Shown one piece after another: positions 6,795-13,891 of a DNA stretch of 47,202 nucleotides. Position numbers and translations under genes: made by a program. The notes under the pieces are model-generated. The model searched no databases, was not told the origin of the DNA, and saw nothing but the letters and a program-made list of their open reading frames with translations. The stretch lies in the IMG/VR virus record IMGVR_UViG_3300027714_000028, positions 1-47,202 of that record; one strand, 5' to 3'. Source of the stretch: a virus. The number at the start of each line of letters is the position of its first letter. Within the stretch, counting starts at the first letter, position 1.

Positions 6795-7464
6795 TTTTCT
6801 TTCTCCATTCTGCAGCGGTTTCTACCAATGCATCAAGGTAATCATACTTCTCTTTTACAAACTCTTGTACAGTACCATCTTCGGTTACACATAGAATAAC
6901 AATCTGTTCTATCTCTGTACCTGTACGTTCCTCATACATCTCTGCATATGCTGAACACTGAATGTAATAGTTTTCATTCCAATCGTCACTACGTTCTTTT
7001 GTTGATGTTTTAAAGTCTATAATAGACAGTACACCATTGTACTCTGCAATACAATCAACTCTACCTGCCACCTTGTATTTATCACTATAGAGTCCTGCTT
7101 CTTGTGCATGAATGTTATTTATATTTGCAAACACTTTACTTTTTAGTTGATTAAACAAACAATATGGAAGAAAATTTTTCTTATGCTTATCCCATTTGGT
7201 TGGAAAGTTTATACTCATATTATTAAGGTAGTCTTCACACATATGGTGAACCTTAGTTCCCCTTGCAGCAGCCTTACCAGCAATATAGTTTGCAGTCTTA
7301 TCACCTACACGTTTACGCCATTCCATCAACCCAGACTTATTACGGACTGATAGAATAGTTGTGATTGATGGATACTTATTTCCTTCTGGTGTTTCATAAA
7401 GACGAACACCATCAGTTGTTGTTGCGCTTATAGGAGGCAACTTCACATTCAAATGATTAAACAT
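6721..7464 (-). CDS. PD-(D/E)XK (RecB/Cas4-like) exonuclease
   Basis: A 247-residue nuclease of the fold used by RecB, Cas4 and many phage exonucleases. Visible motifs: KVHHMCEDYL (early Glu helix), AGRVDCIAEYNGVLSIIDFK (the GxxD...DxK active site) and YYIQCSAYA (the QxxxY motif). It probably acts in recombination or degrades host DNA. The start codon lies only five bases after a -10 box and has no ribosome site, so the message appears leaderless. Confidence 0.85.
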   Translation of the reverse strand: MFNHLNVKLPPISATTTDGVRLYETPEGNKYPSITTILSVRNKSGLMEWRKRVGDKTANYIAGKAAARGTKVHHMCEDYLNNMSINFPTKWDKHKKNFLPYCLFNQLKSKVFANINNIHAQEAGLYSDKYKVAGRVDCIAEYNGVLSIIDFKTSTKERSDDWNENYYIQCSAYAEMYEERTGTEIEQIVILCVTEDGTVQEFVKEKYDYLDALVETAAEWRKKNETPNDTNSSNISTSILDKFSVSK

Positions 7465-7469
7465 ACTGT

Positions 7470-7498
7470 ATTATACCTTATTTACCTTACTTTGTCAA
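7470..7498 (-). promoter_or_regulatory. Promoter giving a leaderless nuclease mRNA
   Basis: TTGACA (7493-7498), 17-base spacer, consensus TATAAT (7470-7475). The ATG of the nuclease gene begins at 7464, where transcription should start. Confidence 0.8.
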
Positions 7499-7499
7499 G

Positions 7500-8657
7500 T
7501 CACTTATCCATAAATTCTGGGTAAGCATTTCCTGTACCTTCATACATATCAGAGCCGACTAATTCTTCTTCTTTACCTACACGAATACCGATAGTCTTAT
7601 GTAAGACCCACCATATCCCTAAAGATGTAGTGAATACAAATCCACCGATAACACCAATACCCAATACTTGAATTAATATTGTTGCATCTGAATTAAAGAT
7701 GGGAACTAATAGTAGACCAAGTATACCAGCAGTACCATGTACAGAGATAGCACCAACGGGGTCATCAATGCCCCACTTCTCAAGTAGAGTCATAGACAGT
7801 GGGACTAGTATACCACCCAATGCACCATAAAGTACTGCAATCTCTGGGCTTGGTGTATATGGATCAGCAGTAATAACTACCAACCCCGCCAATGCTCCAT
7901 TGAGAGTTACATTGAGAATGACCTTCTTTGTCCATAGTTTAGATACAATCATAGCACCTAACAGTCCACCTGCCGCAGCCATATTGGTGTTAACAAATAT
8001 CTTACCTAGTGCATTTGCATCAGCAATAGTAGAGAACGCAAGTTGAGAGCCACCGTTAAAGAAGAACCAACCCAACCATAGAATCAATGTACCTAATGCA
8101 ACCAGAGGCATATTTGAGCCAGGAATATTCTTCGGTTTACCATTCTTGTCATACTTCCCATCACGAGCACCAATCATAATTACAGACGCAAGTGCAGCTG
8201 CAGCACCAGCCATATGAACTATACCAGAACCAGCAAAATCAAAAAATCCTAATTCACTTAGGAATCCACCACCCCAAGTCCAAGAACCTTCTAGTGGATA
8301 TATGACTGCCGAAAATATAGCTGCAAATATTAGGAATGACCAGAGTTTCTTTCTCTCTGCGACTGCACCCGAAACAACAGACATTGCTGTTGCAACAAAT
8401 ACCATCTGGAAAAAGAAATCAGCATACATGGAATGAGTGTCTGGTTCATTCCACCCATACATTAGTCTGTATCCCAAAAACAAAAATGCAATAGATGCTA
8501 CTGAAAATAGTGCTACATTCTTTGTTAAAATCTCTGTGACATTTTTGGTTCTTACTGAACCTGCTTCTAGTGCAGTAAATCCTGCCGCCATCCACATAAC
8601 CATTGCACCCGATACTAGAAAAAATATCGTGTTTATTGCATAATTTGTTTCAATCAT
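7500..8657 (-). CDS. amt: Ammonium transporter Amt (phage-borne metabolic gene)
   Basis: Inner-membrane channel for ammonium uptake. The 385-residue protein shows about eleven hydrophobic segments and the family signature GFTALEAGSVRTKN near residues 26-39. Key residues are kept: Asp140 in FFDFAGS (equivalent to E. coli D160), and the twin pore histidines His148 (IVHMAGA) and His307 (ISVHGTAG), equivalent to H168 and H318. Length is close to mature AmtB; no cleavable signal peptide is apparent. No frameshift is seen. No PII/GlnK gene is in the window. It shares one base-overlapping operon with a small lipoprotein and lysozyme (ATGA overlap at 8654-8657). It probably boosts nitrogen supply in nitrogen-poor seawater. 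Confidence 0.95.
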   Translation of the reverse strand: MIETNYAINTIFFLVSGAMVMWMAAGFTALEAGSVRTKNVTEILTKNVALFSVASIAFLFLGYRLMYGWNEPDTHSMYADFFFQMVFVATAMSVVSGAVAERKKLWSFLIFAAIFSAVIYPLEGSWTWGGGFLSELGFFDFAGSGIVHMAGAAAALASVIMIGARDGKYDKNGKPKNIPGSNMPLVALGTLILWLGWFFFNGGSQLAFSTIADANALGKIFVNTNMAAAGGLLGAMIVSKLWTKKVILNVTLNGALAGLVVITADPYTPSPEIAVLYGALGGILVPLSMTLLEKWGIDDPVGAISVHGTAGILGLLLVPIFNSDATILIQVLGIGVIGGFVFTTSLGIWWVLHKTIGIRVGKEEELVGSDMYEGTGNAYPEFMDK

Positions 8658-8932
8658 AATTTATCCTTACACGGAGTAGCTTTAACTTTTACCGAACTTC
8701 CATCACTATTACGTTGTTTAAAATATATTCGATTAAATGTAGTTTTAACACTTAATCCAGGTAATCCCATAGTCCATTTTTCGTCACCTTCGGCACCTAC
8801 TATATGGCATCCGATATATTCAAAATTACCATTACTCATTTCTGGAGCAGTTCCATTAAACCTAGCTAAGTTTTCTGGCGCACACGCACCAAGAACTAAC
8901 AATCCAGATAACATCAATATCTTATTTTTCAC
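8654..8932 (-). CDS. Small lipoprotein, 92 aa
   Basis: Signal peptide with lipobox LGAC (Cys17), so the mature protein should be lipid-anchored in the envelope. Two further cysteines (CHIVG and TPCKD) may form a disulfide. It is joined to amt by an ATGA overlap and follows lysozyme without a gap. Function unknown; envelope roles such as lysis aid or superinfection exclusion are possible. Confidence 0.7.
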   Translation of the reverse strand: MKNKILMLSGLLVLGACAPENLARFNGTAPEMSNGNFEYIGCHIVGAEGDEKWTMGLPGLSVKTTFNRIYFKQRNSDGSSVKVKATPCKDKL

Positions 8933-9373
8933 TTATATATTCCTCATTCTATTAACGAGCCTATCAGCTCTTTTTGTAACCTGTTTATACCAACTGGAAT
9001 CAACCATCTCATCAGCAGCGGTATTCCAATCTTTCGCATCTACACCACGTTTCATTCCTTTGAACTTACTCAAACGAGGCCGACCCATATTGAACATCAT
9101 GTTCGCAATTATTTGTTGAGCTTCTTCCGGCAAAGTTTCAAAGTCTGGGTATAGGAGCTCGCAGTCCGACAGGACTCCTTGGAGATCAGATTCGAAGGCT
9201 TCGATAACCCGCCCTTCATTAACTGTTTTGCCGTCATCCCAACCATATTCGGCATCTGAATCCAAAATAAGATGGCCAATCCCAAAAGTAGGATAACCAA
9301 GATGGTCTTTGTATACTTCATACTTTACCCCTTCATCAATTTCTAGCTGCTTTCTAAGTTTATCTACAATCAT
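8933..9373 (-). CDS. T4-type lysozyme/endolysin (GH24)
   Basis: Cleaves peptidoglycan between MurNAc and GlcNAc. The 146-residue length is close to T4 lysozyme (164). The catalytic triad is present: Glu14 (IDEG), Asp23 (YKD) and Thr29 (YPTFGIGHL). No signal peptide, so release would need a holin. A strong GAAGGAG ribosome site precedes the start. Confidence 0.93.
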   Translation of the reverse strand: MIVDKLRKQLEIDEGVKYEVYKDHLGYPTFGIGHLILDSDAEYGWDDGKTVNEGRVIEAFESDLQGVLSDCELLYPDFETLPEEAQQIIANMMFNMGRPRLSKFKGMKRGVDAKDWNTAADEMVDSSWYKQVTKRADRLVNRMRNI

Positions 9374-9403
9374 ACTTTTTCTCCTTCATAATTTTTTCCT
9401 ATA

Positions 9404-9472
9404 TTAGAAAAATGTGTTTGAAAAAACAACTACAAACCACACTGCAATCATTATACCTAATGTTATATTCAT
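9404..9472 (-). CDS. Possible 22-aa membrane peptide
   Basis: A short frame starting in a TGATG overlap with the phoH stop encodes MNITLGIMIAVWFVVVFSNT plus FF, almost entirely hydrophobic. It fills the gap before lysozyme, so a mini-membrane protein (holin-like or regulatory) is conceivable. There is no good ribosome site apart from coupling to phoH. Confidence 0.4.
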   Translation of the reverse strand: MNITLGIMIAVWFVVVFSNTFF

Positions 9473-10182
9473 CAATCTAAACCAATTCCAAGTTTAATTT
9501 TATTTATCAAATAACTTCTAATAAATCCAGATCGTACTATGTCACCAATTGTAAACTCTGTACAATTAAATTCATCCATTTCTTGCAAAATTCTTAGGAA
9601 GTTATGTAATCCATTTATTTCATTTGTTTTCTGTAGATCAGTTTGATCAAAATCACCACAGAAAATAATCTTAGAATCTTGTCCAATTCTTGTGATAATT
9701 GTATCCAGTTCATGGAAGCTCATATTCTGACATTCATCTACTATAACAATAGTATTATCAAATGTCAATCCCCTTAGAAAAGAAGTTGATAAAAAGTAGA
9801 GTGATCCCTGTCCTTTGAGTCGATCATACAGATTATTAAATGATTGTTCGTTAGGTTGCTCAAACATAAACTGTACCATGTTTTGATAAGGTACTTGATA
9901 AAGTGCAGCTTTATCTTCTTCATCGCCTGGTAAAAATCCAATCTCTCTTGTAGGAATTAATGAACGAACAATAACAACTTTATCATAGTTACTTTTTAAA
10001 TCCATTACCGACTGTAATGCTAGATATAGTGATATAAAAGTTTTACCTGTACCAGCACACCCAAAAAGAAATTGATTTTTATCTTTCTTCCAAGATGCAA
10101 AAACTGATTTTTGACTGTCAGTGATTGGTTTAATTGCAACCAAATTGTTGTTACTAATTTCTTTACTTTTCTTCTTTGTCAT
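9472..10182 (-). CDS. phoH: PhoH-like P-loop ATPase
   Basis: A 236-residue ATPase with Walker A GCAGTGKT (residues 41-48), Walker B TIVIVDECQN and an R-finger-like end (DIVRSGFIRSYL). PhoH-like proteins are widespread in marine phages; their role is unsettled, with RNA helicase/RNA-metabolism links suggested for bacterial homologues. The gene stands behind a terminator and ends in an overlap with a tiny membrane peptide frame. Confidence 0.93.
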   Translation of the reverse strand: MTKKKSKEISNNNLVAIKPITDSQKSVFASWKKDKNQFLFGCAGTGKTFISLYLALQSVMDLKSNYDKVVIVRSLIPTREIGFLPGDEEDKAALYQVPYQNMVQFMFEQPNEQSFNNLYDRLKGQGSLYFLSTSFLRGLTFDNTIVIVDECQNMSFHELDTIITRIGQDSKIIFCGDFDQTDLQKTNEINGLHNFLRILQEMDEFNCTEFTIGDIVRSGFIRSYLINKIKLGIGLD

Positions 10183-10204
10183 TATTTTATTCTTTCATAA
10201 AAAA

Positions 10205-10330
10205 TTAGGTGAGAGGGAGCAATTCTGCCCCCTCTCTGGTACATAGGCGGAGGGACTTCCCAGCTTGCGTCAATGCTGTGCAAAGGTGCTGAAGTTTGGT
10301 TTTTCTCGCCTGTACCGTGTTCTTATACAT
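10205..10330 (-). CDS. Doubtful 41-aa small protein
   Basis: An open frame from ATG at 10330 to TAA at 10205 encodes a basic, Leu/Thr-rich peptide. Against it: no clear ribosome site, a GC-richer codon mix than the neighbours, and its last third is the terminator stem. The sequence may instead be an untranslated 3' region or small RNA. Confidence 0.3.
   Translation of the reverse strand: MYKNTVQARKTKLQHLCTALTQAGKSLRLCTREGAELLPLT
10211..10236 (-). terminator. Terminator upstream of phoH
   Basis: Stem GAGAGGG/CCCTCTC with an inner GC/GC pair and 6-nt loop; on the minus strand it is followed by ACCTAATTTTTT. It ends transcription coming from the 10.3-kb genes. Confidence 0.7.
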
Positions 10331-10334
10331 TAAT

Positions 10335-10652
10335 TTACGACACCAAAGGTTTTTTCTTTTTGTGTTTTTCTATTACTGCTCTTGCTTTAATTTTTGCATG
10401 AGATTCATTACTCTTATATCTAGATGCAAGAGGACTGCCAGGATGAGCGTCTGCAATTTGTGACATACGATCTTCAAATCCACCATCTGTTTTAGGCCCA
10501 ACACCCATAATATGATCTCCTGTATAAGAAAACATTACAGGAACTTGTCTAATATGTTTATTTTTTTCTAGAAATGTTTCTCTCTCTGCAAAAGATAGAA
10601 ACTCATCCCACTCTTTACCTGTTTTCTCATCACAAAATTTGTATGTTGGCAT
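10335..10652 (-). CDS. Conserved T4-like phage protein, zinc-ribbon-like N-terminus
   Basis: Opens with MPTYKFCDEKTGKEWDEF, the same layout as FmdB-type regulatory zinc ribbons, but only one cysteine is present so metal is not expected. The centre carries a Gly/Asp-rich GGFEDRMSQIADAHPGSPLA segment that recurs in marine T4-like phages as I remember them; the end is Lys-rich. Function unknown. The start overlaps the stop of the upstream coiled-coil gene (TAATG). Confidence 0.65.
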   Translation of the reverse strand: MPTYKFCDEKTGKEWDEFLSFAERETFLEKNKHIRQVPVMFSYTGDHIMGVGPKTDGGFEDRMSQIADAHPGSPLASRYKSNESHAKIKARAVIEKHKKKKPLVS

Positions 10653-10864
10653 TAAAAGTTAAGCTCCAATTGTTTTGGATCACCACCAAGTGTGGAAATC
10701 TTTTTCTCTAATTCATGATTTCTAGATATTACTTCTTTCAATCTTCGTAATACACTATAATGTGCTTCTGTTAAACTGGCCATATCATTTTCAATAGGAC
10801 TCATTTTATTATTTTCTTCACGCAATCTTCTTGCCATGTAATCCCAATAAGGTTCTCTCTCCAT
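10652..10864 (-). CDS. Small coiled-coil protein, 70 aa
   Basis: Charged, helix-rich protein with a coiled coil at about residues 30-58. I use the ATG at 10864 because it has a GGAAGGA ribosome site; a longer frame extends to 10918 but lacks one. The chosen start lies 47 bases inside the end of the upstream gene. Function unknown. Confidence 0.6.
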   Translation of the reverse strand: MEREPYWDYMARRLREENNKMSPIENDMASLTEAHYSVLRRLKEVISRNHELEKKISTLGGDPKQLELNF

Positions 10865-11363
10865 TAGAATTATCCTTCCACCATTTAGGGGCTGATCGTT
10901 TCTTATTCCAGGTTGCAATCTTTGCCTTCTCTATTATATAGTAAGTTCTGTATGATATAACAGTATCATCATTCTTACACTCTTCGGGCATACATTGTGG
11001 GGGGTCAGTGAAATCTGTAAAAGATTTTTCTAACAGCTGTTTAGGAATAGGTTCAAGACCAGTTTTAAGTCTTTCTGTAGCATGAGTTTTATCATATCGA
11101 TACGTGTACTCATTCATAAGAGCAACCATATGATGATACAACCAGAGATAGTGAAAAGGATTACTACGTGTCCAAATGGTACTAGGGTGGTTTTTGTGAG
11201 CCAACTTATACAATCCTACTTCATTTGCATACTCATCCCCATCACAGACACGATGGGCAGTAGAGAGCATCTGTGCAGACTCAAGTATCATCTTTACAAC
11301 GTGTTTATCACAACTCATCTGTGCGGCAATAACAGGGTCACGGTCTAGGTAGAATATATTCAT
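10818..11363 (-). CDS. Conserved marine-phage protein, unknown function, 181 aa
   Basis: The N-terminus (MNIFYLDRDPVIAAQMSCDK then HVVKMILESAQMLSTAHR) is a pattern I remember from many cyanophage and other marine phage genomes. His-rich motifs HKNHPSTIW and YLWLYHHM are spaced like metal- or nucleic-acid-binding residues. Some genome annotations call relatives DNA glycosylase-like; I do not see denV-type motifs and leave the function open. Confidence 0.65.
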   Translation of the reverse strand: MNIFYLDRDPVIAAQMSCDKHVVKMILESAQMLSTAHRVCDGDEYANEVGLYKLAHKNHPSTIWTRSNPFHYLWLYHHMVALMNEYTYRYDKTHATERLKTGLEPIPKQLLEKSFTDFTDPPQCMPEECKNDDTVISYRTYYIIEKAKIATWNKKRSAPKWWKDNSNGERTLLGLHGKKIA

Positions 11364-11587
11364 ACTTCCAACTCTTCTATTTTCTCTTCCAGCTTCTTCT
11401 TCTGCTTTTTTAATTTTGCAATATCCTCATGGAGACGCTCAAAATCTTTTATCTCAAACAGCTTAGTTTCCATTCGACTTCCAAGAGTTTGTGCTTCTTC
11501 AATCAATCCCAACAAATAAGAGAAGTTTAAAGTCTTAGTACATTCTCGCATTTCATCAAGAACACTACACAGATATCTATTCACCAT
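11360..11587 (-). CDS. Small coiled-coil protein, 75 aa
   Basis: The first 45 residues (MVNRYLCSVLDEMRECTK, then FSYLLGLIEEAQTLGSRMET) match a small protein I recall from cyanophages; residues 45-75 are a Lys/Glu coiled coil. It overlaps the next gene by an ATGA-type junction. Function unknown. Confidence 0.65.
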   Translation of the reverse strand: MVNRYLCSVLDEMRECTKTLNFSYLLGLIEEAQTLGSRMETKLFEIKDFERLHEDIAKLKKQKKKLEEKIEELEV

Positions 11588-11756
11588 CTTCTAACGCTTC
11601 TTTAACTTTCTCTAAGAGATTATCAAAGGTAGCATAACCGCCACCCATCCACTCACCATCTTCAAATTCACGAATCTCTATATTTCCTGCTGGTTGGCTC
11701 TGACCATCAATAGACAATTCATCATCTTTCATCAACGATATTTCAATATGTTTCAT
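11577..11756 (-). CDS. Small acidic hypothetical protein, 59 aa
   Basis: Encodes an acidic protein with a Gly-rich turn (EWMGGGYAT). A GAGAAGG ribosome site lies upstream of the ATG. The start overlaps the stop of the upstream coiled-coil gene, and the stop overlaps the next start, which supports it as a real operon member. No family recognised. Confidence 0.6.
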   Translation of the reverse strand: MKHIEISLMKDDELSIDGQSQPAGNIEIREFEDGEWMGGGYATFDNLLEKVKEALEDGE

Positions 11757-11986
11757 TTTTTTACCTTCTCTTCTAGTTTTATAATACTACTCCTTTTATC
11801 ACTTAAAGTCAATACCCTTTCTTGCTCAATCATGTCAATTATTAAGTTTGTTATGGATACTTCTTTACCTAACATACCAATCTTCTTTTCCAATTTAATA
11901 AGAGTTTCTTTGTAGTATTCTATCTCTTGTTCTTTTTTAAGTTTAGATTCTATCAAATCAGTAAGTGATATTATATCACTGGTCAT
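11753..11986 (-). CDS. Small coiled-coil protein, 77 aa
   Basis: Nearly the whole length is predicted amphipathic helix with alternating Lys/Glu and Ile/Leu, so a coiled-coil dimer is likely. ATGA overlaps on both sides place it between MazG and the 59-aa gene. Function unknown. Confidence 0.55.
   Translation of the reverse strand: MTSDIISLTDLIESKLKKEQEIEYYKETLIKLEKKIGMLGKEVSITNLIIDMIEQERVLTLSDKRSSIIKLEEKVKK
11784..11812 (-). promoter_or_regulatory. Possible internal promoter
   Basis: TTGACT (11807-11812), 17-base spacer, TAGTAT (11784-11789), inside the end of the upstream gene, about 28 bases before the 59-aa gene. Confidence 0.45.
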
Positions 11987-12291
11987 CGATTGTCGCCATC
12001 TCCTTTAATTTTATTACGTTCCATTCTAGACTTTAGTTTGTCTACATTTGCCTGTGCAACCTCTTCTAGTGTCACACCAAGGTCATCAGCAAGTGCTGAG
12101 ATGTACCAGAGAACATCACCTAGTTCTAATCCTACACCAACGAGAGTCTTACCATCTCTCATATGTTTCTTAACTTTTTCAGCAACTTCACCAGCCTCTC
12201 CACACAAACCAAGTGTAGGATATATTACCTTAGAGTCAGTTGGATAGATTGCTGTTGATCGTGCAAATTCTTGGTATTCATCGAATGTCAT
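11983..12291 (-). CDS. mazG: MazG-like nucleotide pyrophosphohydrolase
   Basis: Hydrolyses nucleoside triphosphates (or ppGpp in some proposals) to monophosphates. The 102-residue, single-domain form is the small phage type. The metal site reads EAGE (Glu32, Glu35) and ELGD (Glu56, Asp59), matching the ExxE...ExxD pattern, followed by a conserved helix VTLEEVAQANVDKL. It overlaps its neighbours by four bases on both sides. Confidence 0.9.
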   Translation of the reverse strand: MTFDEYQEFARSTAIYPTDSKVIYPTLGLCGEAGEVAEKVKKHMRDGKTLVGVGLELGDVLWYISALADDLGVTLEEVAQANVDKLKSRMERNKIKGDGDNR

Positions 12292-12443
12292 TTTCTTTCC
12301 TGTGCAATGTTAGCTCTACGTTGTTTTCGATTTATAGGTGTTGGATAAGGCAACGCAGCTATACGTTTTTCCTCAAATGATTTTAAAATTTGACGAATAT
12401 GTTCTCTCTCATTTTCATGAAGACTTTTGTCTCTATTTATCAT
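12288..12443 (-). CDS. Small basic hypothetical protein, 51 aa
   Basis: Starts at an ATG with a GGGAGAAG ribosome site and ends in an overlap with the mazG start. It is basic and ends in NRKQRRANIAQERK, so nucleic-acid binding is possible. No family recognised. Confidence 0.6.
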   Translation of the reverse strand: MINRDKSLHENEREHIRQILKSFEEKRIAALPYPTPINRKQRRANIAQERK

Positions 12444-12955
12444 TTCTTCTCCCATTTATAAAAAATATGATCCTGTATCTCTACAGTCTTAGTTTTAGTT
12501 TTTACCCAATCAGGGTTTACATAATCAGCATGATAAAACAAAGCACCGTCTGTTATATCTATAAAAGGTAACTCATCATATACTAGAGTTTTTGCAATCT
12601 CTATTAGTCTGTTATAAATTTTTCTATCTTTAATTTTATCACTCTTACCATCACAGTACCAACTGAATTGACACTTATGGCGAATAGGTATAAATTTTCC
12701 ATTTTTCTTCCAACTTTCTCTAGTTGGGCCTTGCTTGACCACCTCACAAATAGTATTAGGAAAACGACTATCTATAACACGATTTAACACAACACTAGAT
12801 ACAGCAAGTAAACCAGCTGAACCCTGACCTCTTGCTTCATGATACATATTGTCTGCCAAACATATTACTGAAGATGTATTAAAATCAAATTCTACATCAT
12901 CTGCTTTAACAGGAGTGATAAACATAAATCCTGTTAATAATAATTCACTTATCAT
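12440..12955 (-). CDS. SleB-like cell wall hydrolase, exported
   Basis: Residues 1-18 form a signal peptide ending in KA. The domain begins VICLADNMYHEARGQGSAGL, with the catalytic-type Glu40, and continues LAVSSVVLNRV, the hallmark of the Hydrolase_2/SleB family that cleaves peptidoglycan. Being Sec-exported, it would not need a holin and could thin the wall before lysozyme acts. It overlaps the SprT-like gene upstream by 11 bases. Confidence 0.85.
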   Translation of the reverse strand: MISELLLTGFMFITPVKADDVEFDFNTSSVICLADNMYHEARGQGSAGLLAVSSVVLNRVIDSRFPNTICEVVKQGPTRESWKKNGKFIPIRHKCQFSWYCDGKSDKIKDRKIYNRLIEIAKTLVYDELPFIDITDGALFYHADYVNPDWVKTKTKTVEIQDHIFYKWEKK

Positions 12956-13394
12956 AATAAGAACTTTCTTTAAACTCTTTTAAAAGATCACTTTGCATAC
13001 GATATGCTTCTACTTCCCAAGGTTGGCGCATATAATCGCAGTTAGTATAATTACGATATTTACCATCCTTGCACAACCATAATCGTTTATTTGATTCTTC
13101 TGTCATTCTTTTAGTTGCACCTTGCCAAACATGCACCATCTCATGACAAACAGTTTCTATAAACTCTTCTTCATTTAAAGATTGTTTAATTTCTAAGTTG
13201 AATTCACGATTACTATCGCCTTCCCAACAGAAACCAGTAGCATCTTCTCCTCTCATACTTTTAAGTCTAACATTCACCCAAAGAGTTTTCATACGAGGCA
13301 TAAGTTCCCCTATACAAAATTCAACTACGTTTTCGGCAAGAGTACGTCGAGCTTTGTAAGAACCATTAACTTCAATATTATTAAAAATAATCAT
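12945..13394 (-). CDS. SprT-like zinc metallopeptidase-fold protein
   Basis: A 149-residue protein with the zinc motif CHEMVHVWQ (His84, Glu85, His88) preceded by EEFIETV, the SprT/WLM pattern. The C-terminal part carries two cysteines (LWLCKDG and YTNCDYM) close to a Trp-rich segment. SprT-domain proteins in eukaryotes cut DNA-protein crosslinks; phage relatives are uncharacterised. Confidence 0.75.
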   Translation of the reverse strand: MIIFNNIEVNGSYKARRTLAENVVEFCIGELMPRMKTLWVNVRLKSMRGEDATGFCWEGDSNREFNLEIKQSLNEEEFIETVCHEMVHVWQGATKRMTEESNKRLWLCKDGKYRNYTNCDYMRQPWEVEAYRMQSDLLKEFKESSYYDK

Positions 13395-13424
13395 TAAAAA
13401 CTACTCTAAAAAATTTTAATTATA

Positions 13425-13889
13425 TTAACGTCCTTGTCTTGGATCAGGGCCATCTAGTTGCATAAATTCGTCATTCCAAGAAAATGCTTCCTTTACAACT
13501 GGTTCAGATAATCCTTTATATTTTTGATGAAGAATTTTGTCTTTTGCGGCAACGAGAACATCTGCTTCACTTTCATGAAGACCTTCTAACATTTGAACAA
13601 ACATTGTTTCGCGTTTGTTCTGATTAATGTCATTATTACCACCTTCAATAAAATGGAACAATTTACGAGCTTCATATGCAAGAACATTATGTTCTGTACC
13701 AATAGGAGCATCATTTCCCTTATATGGAACTTCTCCAGCTGGTAATGCCCATTTGATTTTTGGATCAAAAGCTGACTTGATTACCATACGTAGTGAATCA
13801 CTATTATGTTCTTGAAGACATTTAACCTTGTCTTTCTTTGATTTGATTTTTGAAACCTTTTCCAAGATTTCTGAAATTAATAAATCCAT
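13425..13889 (-). CDS. Conserved T4-like phage protein (DUF6433 type), 154 aa
   Basis: The pattern KSKKDKVKCLQEHNS, IKWALPAGEVPYK and EARKLFHFIEGG is one I recall from most marine T4-like phages, where it lies near rnh as here. Helix-rich and soluble. Function unknown, family label by recollection. Confidence 0.65.
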   Translation of the reverse strand: MDLLISEILEKVSKIKSKKDKVKCLQEHNSDSLRMVIKSAFDPKIKWALPAGEVPYKGNDAPIGTEHNVLAYEARKLFHFIEGGNNDINQNKRETMFVQMLEGLHESEADVLVAAKDKILHQKYKGLSEPVVKEAFSWNDEFMQLDGPDPRQGR

Positions 13890-13891
13890 TA

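Noticed and set aside
7116-7123. TATAAATA on the minus strand
   Set aside because: Inside the nuclease coding region with no gene start nearby in the right place; expected by chance in such AT-rich DNA.
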